DNA of 64,000 nt from Alloboseaceae bacterium BT-24-1. Its GTDB lineage: Bacteria; Pseudomonadota; Alphaproteobacteria; Rhizobiales; Beijerinckiaceae. How positions within the stretch are numbered: position 1 is the first letter of the stretch; the number at the start of each line of letters is the position of its first letter. The stretch is taken from NCBI GenBank assembly GCA_025846845.1, contig JAOYTL010000006.1:124001-188000 (forward strand), in the 5' to 3' direction. The notes under the pieces are model-generated. The model worked only from the letters and a program-made list of their open reading frames with translations, made no database searches and had not been told where the DNA came from. Position numbers and translations under genes: made by a program. Below are positions 16,203 to 24,442 of this stretch, one piece after another.

Positions 16203-17546
16203 TCAGGCGTCTCCGTTGGCGTTCGGCACGGCGGCCTCGCCTGCATTGGCGAGAAGAGCAGCGCGGCTTTTTACGGCGGCTCGGACTGACGTGACGAGCT
16301 GATCGGGAAAGTCCTTGGGCAGACTCGCAATGACAGCATCGGTTTGTTTTTCGGCGTGCGCGGCAAGGTCTTCGAAGATCGCGCGCATCAGCGGAGTGCC
16401 GACGCCGGCAAGTTCGGCGGTCTGCAGGAAGTGGCGCGGCATGATGGCGTCGACGGGATAGCGACGGTTCATGCCGACGGACATGGCGAGCTTGAATTTC
16501 TTCTGCTGGATTTGCCCGGCATCGAGGCTCGGCTGCGCGGTCAGCACGTCATAGAGCGGCGTCAGGCGGAAGCGTCCGCCGGGGCCCAGCGTGATGCTGA
16601 AATTCTTCGCGTGACCGTCGGTAGCGCCCAGCATCCAGAACAGGATGCAGGCGCGCATGAAGGTGGCAACATCCTGCTCCGGTGTATCGCTGCCCTTCAA
16701 GAGCTGGATGATGTCGCGCATGCCGGGGCCGCCGTCGGGTTGGTATTTGCGCGTTGGCGGCACGGAGAGGGCTTGGCACATATCTTCCTGCGGCAGGCGC
16801 AGCAGGCGGCCGTCGCTCGTCCAGCGGCGGTCGAAGCGTTCGACGATGAGCGTGCGGCGGTCGCCGAAATCAGCAATCTCGGTATGGGCTGCAGGTACGC
16901 CGATGGCAGCGAGCAGCTTCAGGCAGAGATATTCGTTCTCAACGCTGTTTGAGAGATCGATGCCGTTTGGTAGCTGGCCGATCTGCGGCTTGAGGATGTG
17001 GGTGGTGGCGGTGGTGCCTGCGGGTTTGAACCATTTCTTGTCCTTGCGCAGCAGAGCGGTCTTTTCCTGCGCGCCCGCGATCGAGATGCGGAAATCCTCG
17101 TCCTCGCCCATGCCGAGGGGGGCGGCAGCGAGGTTGTTTATGAGGGCGGCGATGTCGGCTCCTGTGACGGGTTTGCCGTCGGTGGCACCGGCTTTGCCGG
17201 GGTCGACGCCATCGGGGAGGAACTGCAGCGCGCCGACGCAGTCATGGCCGAGGGCTGTAAGCAGGCTGTAGGCGTCCGTGCCGCCTGCGCCAACGCGCTC
17301 GGCGACGCGCTTGCGGATGGCGTCGCTGTCCGGCAGCAGATTGTCGAAGACGTTGATGACGGGCGCGCCGATATAGCGGTCCTCGCGTAAAGGCAGGGAG
17401 AGCGAGACGGCGAAGGTGTTCTCCCAGGCGAGCCAGTCTTTGGCGTACTGAAAGTCGATGGCGCCGGTGGATTCACGGCGCAGAGTTCCGACTAGGCGGC
17501 TGTTCAGGAAAACATTGAGGGGCGCATGGGCCCGGCGGCGCGTCAT
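16203..17546 (-). CDS. hipA: HipA-family serine/threonine kinase toxin
   Basis: A 447-residue kinase toxin. The N-terminal couple_hipA domain is seen in LNVFLNSRLVGTL and VFDNLLPDSDAIRKR. The ATP-binding loop region is SIAGAQEKTALL, followed by THILKPQIGQLPNG and the ENEYLCLKLLAAIGVPAA helix. The catalytic loop GATDGHAKNFSI holds the conserved Asp and Asn, and LTPLYDV supplies the metal-binding Asp. Length fits full HipA. The start ATG shares one base with the hipB stop (TGATG). In the family it phosphorylates an aminoacyl-tRNA synthetase or another translation protein; no residue appears missing, so it is probably active when freed from HipB. Confidence 0.92.
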   Translation of the reverse strand: MTRRRAHAPLNVFLNSRLVGTLRRESTGAIDFQYAKDWLAWENTFAVSLSLPLREDRYIGAPVINVFDNLLPDSDAIRKRVAERVGAGGTDAYSLLTALGHDCVGALQFLPDGVDPGKAGATDGKPVTGADIAALINNLAAAPLGMGEDEDFRISIAGAQEKTALLRKDKKWFKPAGTTATTHILKPQIGQLPNGIDLSNSVENEYLCLKLLAAIGVPAAHTEIADFGDRRTLIVERFDRRWTSDGRLLRLPQEDMCQALSVPPTRKYQPDGGPGMRDIIQLLKGSDTPEQDVATFMRACILFWMLGATDGHAKNFSITLGPGGRFRLTPLYDVLTAQPSLDAGQIQQKKFKLAMSVGMNRRYPVDAIMPRHFLQTAELAGVGTPLMRAIFEDLAAHAEKQTDAVIASLPKDFPDQLVTSVRAAVKSRAALLANAGEAAVPNANGDA

Positions 17547-17800
17547 CAGAACAGGTCCTCAATGTCGGCGGCGCTTGCCTTGCTGCGGGGGCGGACGACG
17601 AGTTCGAGGTCAAGAGCGGAGAGCGCGGCCATCAGGGTGCGCAGCTGGACGGCGGGTTCACCGGCTTCAAGGCGGGAGACGGTGCCCTGGCGCAGATGGA
17701 TATGGTCGCCGAGTGTGCCTTGCGTCAGGCCGGCATGTTTGCGGGCGCGGCGCAGGATGGCGCCGAGCTGTTTTTCGTTACGGGCGATCGGGTCGGTCAT
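17546..17800 (-). CDS. hipB: HipB-family XRE antitoxin
   Basis: An 84-residue antitoxin starting MTDPIARNEKQLG, with GGAGGCACCC just upstream. The frame continues to 17845 but the extension enters the operator region. The XRE helix-turn-helix is residues 11-65 (ILRRARKHAGLTQGTLGDHI and TVSRLEAGEPAVQLRTLM). The C-terminus is a short tail ending DIEDLF. It binds and neutralises HipA and represses the operon; three inverted repeats upstream (17819-17890) are its likely sites. Confidence 0.9.
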   Translation of the reverse strand: MTDPIARNEKQLGAILRRARKHAGLTQGTLGDHIHLRQGTVSRLEAGEPAVQLRTLMAALSALDLELVVRPRSKASAADIEDLF

Positions 17801-17818
17801 GGGTGCCTCCACGGTCAA

Positions 17819-17890
17819 TATACGGGAGTGCGTATAAAATATCAATATACGGGTTTGCGTATGAAACTGAGATATGCGCGTTCGCGTATA
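17819..17890. promoter_or_regulatory. Three HipB-type operators in phase (TATACG-6-CGTATA)
   Basis: Three 18-base inverted repeats: 17819-17836 (TATACG-GGAGTG-CGTATA, perfect), 17846-17863 (TATACG-GGTTTG-CGTATG) and 17873-17890 (TATGCG-CGTTCG-CGTATA). Their centres are exactly 27 bases apart. They lie directly upstream of hipB and cover its promoter. HipB dimers binding side by side would repress the operon cooperatively; this is inference from family behaviour. Confidence 0.85.
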
Positions 17891-17990
17891 AAGCTAAGCA
17901 CCCCAAATGCAAAACAGGCAGCCTGCCATGGCTTTAATCGATACTGTCGATACCATCATCGGCGTTCGTGCCCAGCGCATAACCGGACAT

Positions 17991-18932
17991 TCACGGTGAC
18001 GCGGTTTGACCGTGGCGTGGCTTGAGATCGGCTCTTGAAGCTGAGGTAAACTCGCGTGCGAGATTTATGAATTCCTTGAACGCGGCGGACGGATTCTTGC
18101 GCCCGGGATAATAGAGGCACAAGGGCGCCACGGGCTTCATCCAGTCTTCGAGGACGCGAATCAGGCGGCAGGCTGTGATGTCTTCACGGACGTCCGACTC
18201 CATGAATAGACCCAGGCCGATCCCGCGCAGGACGGCGGTCCGCGAAAGGCTGGCCTCGTCGAGGGTGATGGGGCCTTGCACGTCGATCTGGACAGGCTCG
18301 CCGTCTTTCTCGAAGTGCCACTTGTAGATGCCGCCATTTGGCAGCCGGATGCGGATGCAGGTGTGATTGAGCAGATCGAGCGGCACCTGTGGTCTGCCGT
18401 GCGCTTCGAGATAAGTCGGTGAAGCCACAACGACGTAGGATCGTGCCTGGCCGATCGGAACAGCGATCATGTCGCTGGGCACGAAATCCGCGCTTCTGAC
18501 GCCGAGATCAAAGCCGTCGGCCACCACATCGAGCAAGCGCCCCTCGGTCACGAGGTCGATGTGCACCTGCGGATATCGGCGCAGATACTCCAAAACGAGC
18601 GGCTCCAGGATCTCGCGGGCGGCAGTCGGGAACGCGTTGATCCTGATCGTCCCGGACGGCACCTCCTGTTGCGACATGGCGCTGTCCATGGCGCTGTGAA
18701 TCTCAACGAGAGCAGGGCCGATCTGTTCGACGAAGTTCCGCCCGGCATCGGTGAGCGAAACGCTCCGCGTCGTCCGATTGAACAGACGGACGCCGAGCTG
18801 CTTCTCGAACTTCGCGATGAGATTGCTCAGCGCCGTCGTGGAGATCTGCAGTTCCACAGCCGCTGCCCGGAACGATTTCCGACGCGCGACCGCCATGACG
18901 GCATCTAGCTCGATGAGATTATGGCCGATCAT
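17991..18932 (-). CDS. LysR family transcriptional regulator
   Basis: A 313-residue regulator. The winged helix-turn-helix at the N-terminus reads LDAVMAVARRKSFRAAAVEL with SNLIAKFEKQLGVRLFNRTT; the substrate-binding part includes SGTIRINAFPTAAREILEPL. This resembles the PgrR/DsdC-like group controlling short-chain dehydrogenase or quinone genes. It is divergent from the NTF2-fold protein and SDR genes starting at 19090, its probable targets, with 157 bases between. Confidence 0.9.
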   Translation of the reverse strand: MIGHNLIELDAVMAVARRKSFRAAAVELQISTTALSNLIAKFEKQLGVRLFNRTTRSVSLTDAGRNFVEQIGPALVEIHSAMDSAMSQQEVPSGTIRINAFPTAAREILEPLVLEYLRRYPQVHIDLVTEGRLLDVVADGFDLGVRSADFVPSDMIAVPIGQARSYVVVASPTYLEAHGRPQVPLDLLNHTCIRIRLPNGGIYKWHFEKDGEPVQIDVQGPITLDEASLSRTAVLRGIGLGLFMESDVREDITACRLIRVLEDWMKPVAPLCLYYPGRKNPSAAFKEFINLAREFTSASRADLKPRHGQTASP

Positions 18933-19089
18933 TGTCCCGGATTTCGCAACGTTTCATCCCAATTTATCCCGATTATCAGTCCCGCTGTCCATCGCTAAGT
19001 TGATGTCCGTGGAAGCAACCGCTGAGGCAAGATCTCAACAGGTCAGCCGGCGGCCAGGTCTGCAGAATTCAACGCTGAGGATGGCAACA

Positions 19090-19419
19090 ATGTCTCTTGA
19101 ACTGCCTTCACCGATCGCGCGGTACTTTACCGCAGACCTCGATCCCAATCCCCAAGCGATGGCCGATTGCTTTTCGGACACCGCTACTGTTCGGGATGAG
19201 AACCACGTCCATACTGGCAGGGACGAGATCCGTCAGTGGAAAGTGGAGTATTCGAAGAAATTCACCGCGACGTCGACGCCGATTGCGATTGAACGTGAGC
19301 GCGCCCGCACCGTCGTGACCTGCCACGTCGAGGGAAACTTCCCGGGCAGCCCGATCGACCTGCGTTATTTCTTCCGCCTGGAAGGCGACAAGATCGGCGA
19401 ACTGGAGATCACCCTGTGA
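19090..19419 (+). CDS. SnoaL/NTF2-like fold protein
   Basis: A 109-residue protein from the ATG at 19090, for which GAGG at 19077-19080 is well spaced; an ATG at 19081 directly abuts that site and is less likely. The sequence YFTADLDPNPQAMADCFSD, TGRDEIRQWKVEYSKKF and a C-terminal ending KIGELEITL is typical of small SnoaL-like ketosteroid-isomerase-fold proteins. Its stop overlaps the GTG start of the SDR gene (GTGA). It probably acts with that dehydrogenase on the same small substrate. Confidence 0.82.
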   Translation: MSLELPSPIARYFTADLDPNPQAMADCFSDTATVRDENHVHTGRDEIRQWKVEYSKKFTATSTPIAIERERARTVVTCHVEGNFPGSPIDLRYFFRLEGDKIGELEITL

Positions 19420-20195
19420 ACCCGTTCATCAGCCTCGAAGGCAAGCGGGCGCTCGTGACGTCCGGCACCCGTGGCGCAGGCGCCGCAACCGTCAAGCTTT
19501 TCCGCGAATTTGGCGCCCGGGTCCTGACCAGCGCCAGGTCGAAGCCGGAAGACCTGCCGGCCGAGATGTTCGTCGGCGTCGATCTCACGACGCCGGAGGG
19601 CTGCGCGCAGCTGGCACAGGCCGTCCGGTTGCGCTTGGGCGGAGTCGACATCATCGTGCACATGCTGGGCGGCTCTTCCGCCCCGGCAGGAGGATACGAG
19701 GTGCTCACCGATGAGGTATGGCGCAAGGAGCTCGACCTCAACCTGATGCCGGCGATTCGCCTCGATCGCGAGCTGGTGCCGGCGATGACGGCGCAAGGCA
19801 GCGGTGTCGTCGTGCATGTCACTTCCATCCAGCGCGTCATGCCGCTGCCGGAAGCAACGATTGGTTACGCGGCGGCGAAGGCGGCGCTTGCTTCCTACAG
19901 CAAGAGCCTCTCCAAGCTGGTCTCTCCCAAAGGCGTTCGGGTCGTCCGTGTCTCGCCGGGATGGATTGCAACGGAGGGATCCATTCACTTCGCGGAGCGC
20001 CTTGCCGAGCAACAGGGCGTCAGCGTCGAGGCGAGCACGAAGATGATCATGGATTCCCTCGGCGGAATCCCGATCGGCCGCCCGGCCAGCACGGACGAAG
20101 TCGCAAGCCTGGTCGCTTTCGTTGCCTCTGACCGAGCGGGAAGCATCACCGGAACCGAATACGTCATCGATGGTGGGACCGTGCCGACGGTCTAG
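19416..20195 (+). CDS. Short-chain dehydrogenase/reductase
   Basis: A 259-residue SDR starting at GTG in overlap with the preceding gene. The cofactor loop is TSGTRGAGAATVK, a slightly altered TGxxxGxG with Ser in place of the first Gly. The catalytic part is TSIQRVMPLPEATIGYAAAK with the Tyr-x-x-x-Lys pair and Ser upstream. The C-terminal SITGTEYVIDGGTVPTV is the usual SDR end. Translational coupling with the NTF2-fold gene and the divergent LysR gene suggest a two-gene inducible unit. Confidence 0.9.
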   Translation: MNPFISLEGKRALVTSGTRGAGAATVKLFREFGARVLTSARSKPEDLPAEMFVGVDLTTPEGCAQLAQAVRLRLGGVDIIVHMLGGSSAPAGGYEVLTDEVWRKELDLNLMPAIRLDRELVPAMTAQGSGVVVHVTSIQRVMPLPEATIGYAAAKAALASYSKSLSKLVSPKGVRVVRVSPGWIATEGSIHFAERLAEQQGVSVEASTKMIMDSLGGIPIGRPASTDEVASLVAFVASDRAGSITGTEYVIDGGTVPTV

Positions 20196-20213
20196 GTGGC
20201 CTCCGCCTTACCG

Positions 20214-20711
20214 TCAGACCTTGGGGTTGGGGTCCATACCCGGCTCTCCTGGGCCCAGGGCACCGGTATGGGCGTAGATCGCGTCGCGAAGTTGCCGGAT
20301 CAACTCGTTGAGCTTCCCGAGCTGCCCAACCGTCTGGCCGGACGCTTCGAGCAGATTTGCGTTCAGGCAGCCGGCACGAAATCGAAGAGCGTCGCCTTCC
20401 GAGGTGAGCGCGATGATGACCTGGCGCTCGTTCTCGGGATTGCGGGTGCGACGCAACAGCCCGGCCGCTTCCATCCTCTTGAGCAGCGGCGTCAGCGTGC
20501 TGGACTCCAAGGCAAGCTGCTGAGCGATGCCGCCGACGGTCTGGGCGTCTTCGCGCCAGAGGACGTTGAGCACGAGATACTGCGGGTAGGTCAGCCCGAG
20601 ACCATCGAGCAGAGGCTTGTAGGCGCGCTGGATCGCGATCTCGGCGGAGTAGATCGAGAAGCAAAGTTGGTCCTCCAGCGGCACTGGCGGAGAGGTGGTG
20701 GCGTCGGTCAT
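20214..20711 (-). CDS. MarR family regulator, OhrR-like
   Basis: A 165-residue regulator starting MTDATTSPPVPLEDQ, with AAAGG upstream. The N-terminal LEDQLCFSIYSAEIAIQRAY carries a Cys and Tyr at the places where OhrR senses organic hydroperoxides; YKPLLDGLGLTYPQYLVLNV and the wing TPLLKRMEAAGLLRRTRNP complete the MarR fold. No Ohr peroxiredoxin is adjacent; the divergent gene is an exported alpha/beta hydrolase. A redox-sensing repressor of that gene and itself is the likely role. Confidence 0.87.
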   Translation of the reverse strand: MTDATTSPPVPLEDQLCFSIYSAEIAIQRAYKPLLDGLGLTYPQYLVLNVLWREDAQTVGGIAQQLALESSTLTPLLKRMEAAGLLRRTRNPENERQVIIALTSEGDALRFRAGCLNANLLEASGQTVGQLGKLNELIRQLRDAIYAHTGALGPGEPGMDPNPKV

Positions 20712-20758
20712 CGGCAGGCCTTTCACTGCGGTTCACGGAACCGTGATCTCGAAAATAT

Positions 20759-20836
20759 ATATCGCGACAAATGTCTGATTGACAAGGATGGCGGTAACCG
20801 GCATATCTATTATCGCAATAACAGTTAGCGCGATAT
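20759..20836. promoter_or_regulatory. Inverted repeat ATATCGCG ... CGCGATAT in divergent promoter
   Basis: Eight-base arms at 20759-20766 and 20829-20836 flank the AT-rich region between the MarR gene and the alpha/beta hydrolase gene. They could be two half-sites of a MarR operator or chance; the distance of 62 bases is long for one dimer. Confidence 0.3.
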
Positions 20837-20856
20837 TCAAACGAAGGAGCACTGTC

Positions 20857-21654
20857 ATGTACAAGCCCATCCGCAACACCCTCGTCGCCGCAGCCGCCCT
20901 CAGCGGCGTGTCACAGGCCGCTCTCGCCCAGCCTGCGAACACCCAGCTGGGCGCAGCGCAGCACGCCAGAAACGTCGTCCTGGTCCACGGCGCGTTCGCC
21001 GACGGATCGGGATGGCGGGGCGTCTATGATCTGCTGACGGCTCGCGGCTTCCGCGTGACGATCGTTCAGAACCCACTGACCTCGCTCGAAGATGACGTCG
21101 CAGCCACCAAGCGAGCGCTGGACCGGCAGGACGGCCCCACGATCCTCGTCGGCCATTCCTGGGGCGGCACCGTCATCACCGAAGCGGGCGTCGATCCGAA
21201 GGTCACTGGTCTTGTCTATGTCTCGGCTCTCTCGCCCGATGCCGGCGAGACGACCGCCCAGCAGTACGAGGGCTTCGCGCCGGCGACCGAGTTCGTCCTC
21301 GACAAGGCGCAGGACGGCTTCGCCTTCGTCGACCACGCCAAGTTCAAGGCCGGCTTCGCCCACGATGTCTCCGACGCGGACGTCGCCTTCATGCGGGACT
21401 CGCAGGTGCCGATCAACCTGTCGGCCTTCGGCACCAAGCTGAAGAACGCCGCCTGGCGCACCAAGCCGAGCTGGGCCGTCATCGCCAGTGAGGACAAGGC
21501 CTTCGATCAGGCGATGCTCGATCACATGGCCAAGCGCATCGGCGCCAAGGTCACGAAGGTCTCGGCCAGCCATGCCCTCTTCGTGACCCAGCCCAAGGTC
21601 GTCGCCGATGTGATCGACCAGGCCGCTCGCCAGGCGTCGTCCGCCGCGAAGTAA
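20857..21654 (+). CDS. Exported alpha/beta hydrolase
   Basis: A 265-residue protein with a GAAGGAG site at 20843-20849. A signal peptide (MYKPIRNTLVAAAALSGVSQ, cleaved near ALAQ) precedes NVVLVHGAFADGSGWRGVYD and the nucleophile elbow VGHSWGGTVI; a C-terminal His lies in KVSASHALFVTQP. This matches the EstC/hydroxynitrile-lyase-like branch of periplasmic hydrolases. It is divergent from the OhrR-like gene and followed by a GMC oxidoreductase 59 bases on. The substrate is unknown. Confidence 0.87.
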   Translation: MYKPIRNTLVAAAALSGVSQAALAQPANTQLGAAQHARNVVLVHGAFADGSGWRGVYDLLTARGFRVTIVQNPLTSLEDDVAATKRALDRQDGPTILVGHSWGGTVITEAGVDPKVTGLVYVSALSPDAGETTAQQYEGFAPATEFVLDKAQDGFAFVDHAKFKAGFAHDVSDADVAFMRDSQVPINLSAFGTKLKNAAWRTKPSWAVIASEDKAFDQAMLDHMAKRIGAKVTKVSASHALFVTQPKVVADVIDQAARQASSAAK

Positions 21655-21713
21655 CGGCCAGCCGCGCATCGCGGTCCCCGAAACGGCCCAGCGCCGAACT
21701 GAAAGATCAAGCC

Positions 21714-23330
21714 ATGACTGACATGCCTGCCCCCGGCGATGCCGGGGGCCTCGAACGACGCGCACGCGAAAACCAGGCGGAGCGCAAAGCCAACCTCAAG
21801 ACGACCTACGACTTCATCATCTGCGGAGCCGGTGCGGCTGGCTCGGTAATCGCGCGCCGCCTGGCCGAGAACCCGGCCTGCAGCGTTCTGCTGATCGAGG
21901 CCGGACCGGATGATGAAGCAGAATCCGTCCTCAATCCTGCCCTGTGGCCTACAAATCTTGGCTCGGACCGCGACTGGGGGTTCCAAGCCGAGCCCAATCC
22001 GCATCTCGACGGCCGAGCACTTTCAATGTCGATGGGCAAGGGCCTTGGCGGCGGATCCAGCGTGAACGTCATGGTCTGGGCACGTGGCCACCGCAGCGAC
22101 TGGGACCACTTCGCGGCCGTGACGGGCGACGCTGGCTGGAGCCACCGTTCCGTTCTCGACATCTATCGCCGTATCGAGAACTGGCAGGGCAAGCCGGATC
22201 CGAAATATCGGGGCACGGCCGGCCCGGTCTGGGTTCAGCCCGCGAAGGACCCAAGCCCCATCGCCGGTGCCTTGCTCGATGCGGCGGAAGGCCTCGGCAT
22301 TCCCCGCTTCGATCATCCGAATGGTGAGATGATGGAGGGCGAGGGAGGGGTTGCCTACTCAGACATGCTGGTGCGCGAGTGTAAGCGGCACTCCCTCTAC
22401 CGGGCCTATGTCCGTCCGATTGCTGATCACCCGAACCTGACGATCCTCACCGAAACGCGTGTCCGGCGCATCCTGTTCGATGGGCGCCGCGCCACCGGCG
22501 TGGAGATCGAGCGTACCGGCACGATTACGGCCATCAACGCAGGAACGGAGGTCGTGATCTCGACCGGCGCGATCAATACGCCGAAGCTGCTCATGCTGTC
22601 CGGAATCGGCGATCGCGATGAACTCAAGCGGCTCGGAATTCCAGTCATCCATCACCTTCCAGGTGTCGGCCGCAATCTGCAGGATCACGTCTCGTTCGGA
22701 TGCACGTGGGAATACCGTGAGCCGATTCCTCCGCGCAACAGTGGCAGCGAGGCAAAACTCTATTGGAAAAGCCGTCCCGACCTCACCGAGCCGGATCTCC
22801 TATTCTGCCAGGTGGAGTTCCCAGTCCCGAGTGAGCGGACGGCAAAGCTGGGGGTGCCGGCCCATGGCTGGACGATGTTCGCCGGACTTGCTCGGCCGTA
22901 TAGCCGAGGACGGATACGCCTCAAGTCTGACGATCCCAGCACGATGCCTATCGTCGATGCCAACATGCTGTCAGATCCGCGGGACCTGGAGGCGGCTCGT
23001 GCGTGTGTGAAGCTCAGCCGGGAGATAGGTGGCAGCGAAGCCTTCCAGCCCTTCGTCAGTGGTGAGCGTATCCCCGGCAATGATCGGGAAATCGATGACG
23101 CATTCATTCGCGACGCAGCGGTGACCTACTGGCATCAGTGCGGCACTGCGAAGATGGGATCAGATGATATGTCGGTCGTGGACGCCAAGCTCGCGGTCCA
23201 TGGTATTACCGGCCTTCGAATTGCCGATGGCTCGGTGCTGCCGCGTGTCACGACCGGCAACACCATGGCTCCTTGCGCCATCGTTGGCGAGCGAGCTGCC
23301 GATCTCATTAGACGGCAGTACGGGCTGTAA
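21714..23330 (+). CDS. GMC family FAD oxidoreductase (choline dehydrogenase-like)
   Basis: A 538-residue flavoenzyme. The FAD-binding motif is DFIICGAGAAGSVIARRLAE (about residue 32) with LLIEAGPDD; the GMC signatures are KGLGGGSSVNVMVWARGHRS and VVISTGAINTPKLLMLSGIG. The C-terminal TYWHQCGTAKMG holds the active-site His and the last segment RIADGSVLPRVTTGNTMAP is typical of alcohol/choline dehydrogenases. There is no signal peptide. It ends in a strong hairpin and is probably transcribed with the alpha/beta hydrolase. Confidence 0.9.
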   Translation: MTDMPAPGDAGGLERRARENQAERKANLKTTYDFIICGAGAAGSVIARRLAENPACSVLLIEAGPDDEAESVLNPALWPTNLGSDRDWGFQAEPNPHLDGRALSMSMGKGLGGGSSVNVMVWARGHRSDWDHFAAVTGDAGWSHRSVLDIYRRIENWQGKPDPKYRGTAGPVWVQPAKDPSPIAGALLDAAEGLGIPRFDHPNGEMMEGEGGVAYSDMLVRECKRHSLYRAYVRPIADHPNLTILTETRVRRILFDGRRATGVEIERTGTITAINAGTEVVISTGAINTPKLLMLSGIGDRDELKRLGIPVIHHLPGVGRNLQDHVSFGCTWEYREPIPPRNSGSEAKLYWKSRPDLTEPDLLFCQVEFPVPSERTAKLGVPAHGWTMFAGLARPYSRGRIRLKSDDPSTMPIVDANMLSDPRDLEAARACVKLSREIGGSEAFQPFVSGERIPGNDREIDDAFIRDAAVTYWHQCGTAKMGSDDMSVVDAKLAVHGITGLRIADGSVLPRVTTGNTMAPCAIVGERAADLIRRQYGL

Positions 23331-23352
23331 GCCAGGCCTTCTAACCCATCCA

Positions 23353-23381
23353 TGCTGAAGCGCGCTGACCGCGCTTCAGCA
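23353..23381 (+). terminator. 12-base perfect stem after the GMC oxidoreductase
   Basis: Arms TGCTGAAGCGCG and CGCGCTTCAGCA around a 5-base loop, 22 bases after the stop at 23330. There is no U tract, so it may act as a 3' stabiliser as well as a terminator. Confidence 0.65.
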
Positions 23382-23446
23382 ATCACTGCATGGCGGTGAG
23401 GCGCATACCCCATCCCAGTCCGTTCCGTTCGATGGGCCCGCCGAGC

Positions 23447-23465
23447 TGCGCCAGGAGCGGACTCT
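23447..23465 (+). repeat. Dispersed repeat TGCGCCAGGAGCGGACTCT, copy 1
   Basis: Nineteen bases identical to 32676-32694; the first 14 also occur at 57310-57323. All copies are intergenic and on the same strand. The 268-base gap 23331-23598 holds this and the hairpin at 23353; nothing else was seen. Confidence 0.6.
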
Positions 23466-23598
23466 GGATGGTTGCCCGGAACCGGACCTTCGGAATGCAT
23501 CGACGCGAGGTCGGTTGGCGACCCGTTGCGGACCTTTGGAGGAGGGGCGCAAGCCGGCGGTCTTGCGTGCAGCGATTGCCCGCGCCCCGACCGCGTGG

Positions 23599-24336
23599 CT
23601 AGGCGGTCCATCCGCCGTCGATGGTCAGGCTAGCGCCGGTCATGTAGCCGGCTCCAGGGCCCGTCAGCCAAGCGACTAGGTCAGCGATCTCATCGGGCCT
23701 GCCGATGCGGCCCAGCGGCAGCTTGGGAACGATGTACGCCATGAGGTCAGCGGTCATATCGGTTTCCACCGGGCCGGGCTGAACGTTGTTGATGGTGATC
23801 TGGCGGGGCGCGAAGTCGAGCGCGGCTCCGCGCACCAACTGGGCCACGGCGGCCTTGGTCATGGCGTAGACGCTGGAACCGGGCGAGCCGATCCGGTCGG
23901 CGGTGTTGCTGCCAATGGTGACGATGCGCCCACCCTTCAGCAGGTGCGGGGCGGCGTAGCGGATCGCGGCGAACACCCCGCGCACGTTGATTGCCAGCAT
24001 GCGGTCGAAGTCGTCCATGGCGAACTGATCGATGGCGCCGCCCATCAGGATGCCGGCGTTGACAACCAGCACCCCTAGTTTGCCGAAGCGCTCGACAGCG
24101 GCCTCGACCGCCAGGCGCACGGCCTCGGGATCAGCGCTGTCGGCGCGGATGGCAAGCACCGTCCCGCCGCCGGCTTCGATGTCCTGGACCAGCGCGGCGG
24201 CTCGATCCGGCGCGCTGACATAGGTGAAGGCGACGGGGCGTCCCTCGGCGGCGACGCGACGTACGATGGCGGCGCCCATGCCTCGCGCCCCGCCGAAAAT
24301 CAGGGCTGGCGAGGTGAGGGAAAAGGTGGTGTTCAT
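23599..24336 (-). CDS. Short-chain dehydrogenase/reductase
   Basis: A 245-residue SDR starting MNTTFSLTSPALIFGGARGM. Cofactor loop GGARGMG, VVNAGILMGG, and the catalytic GSSVYAMTKAA with Tyr-x-x-x-Lys; it ends GYMTGASLTIDGGWTA. The acidic residue after the second strand is absent, suggesting NADP use. It is divergent from a TetR gene whose likely operators lie at 24354-24422, a common repressor/reductase pairing. Confidence 0.9.
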   Translation of the reverse strand: MNTTFSLTSPALIFGGARGMGAAIVRRVAAEGRPVAFTYVSAPDRAAALVQDIEAGGGTVLAIRADSADPEAVRLAVEAAVERFGKLGVLVVNAGILMGGAIDQFAMDDFDRMLAINVRGVFAAIRYAAPHLLKGGRIVTIGSNTADRIGSPGSSVYAMTKAAVAQLVRGAALDFAPRQITINNVQPGPVETDMTADLMAYIVPKLPLGRIGRPDEIADLVAWLTGPGAGYMTGASLTIDGGWTA

Positions 24337-24353
24337 GTGCGATATCCATTCTT

Positions 24354-24422
24354 GACTGATTGGTCCGTAATCCATTCGTCATTCAGGACCATTGAGTCAA
24401 GAACGTTCTGGACTGATCGGTC
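24354..24422. promoter_or_regulatory. Paired TetR-type operators GACTGATTGGTC and GACTGATCGGTC
   Basis: Two 12-base imperfect palindromes at 24354-24365 and 24411-24422, one 18 bases upstream of the SDR start and the other 21 bases upstream of the TetR start. They resemble the GACCGATCGGTC-type sites of TetR repressors. Each divergent gene has its own copy. Confidence 0.65.
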
Positions 24423-24442
24423 AAAATTGATACAATACGGCC

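Noticed and set aside
20785..20830. TTATCGCAATAA as a MarR operator
   Set aside because: The palindrome has two mismatched pairs in 12 bases and no second copy nearby; not strong enough to list.
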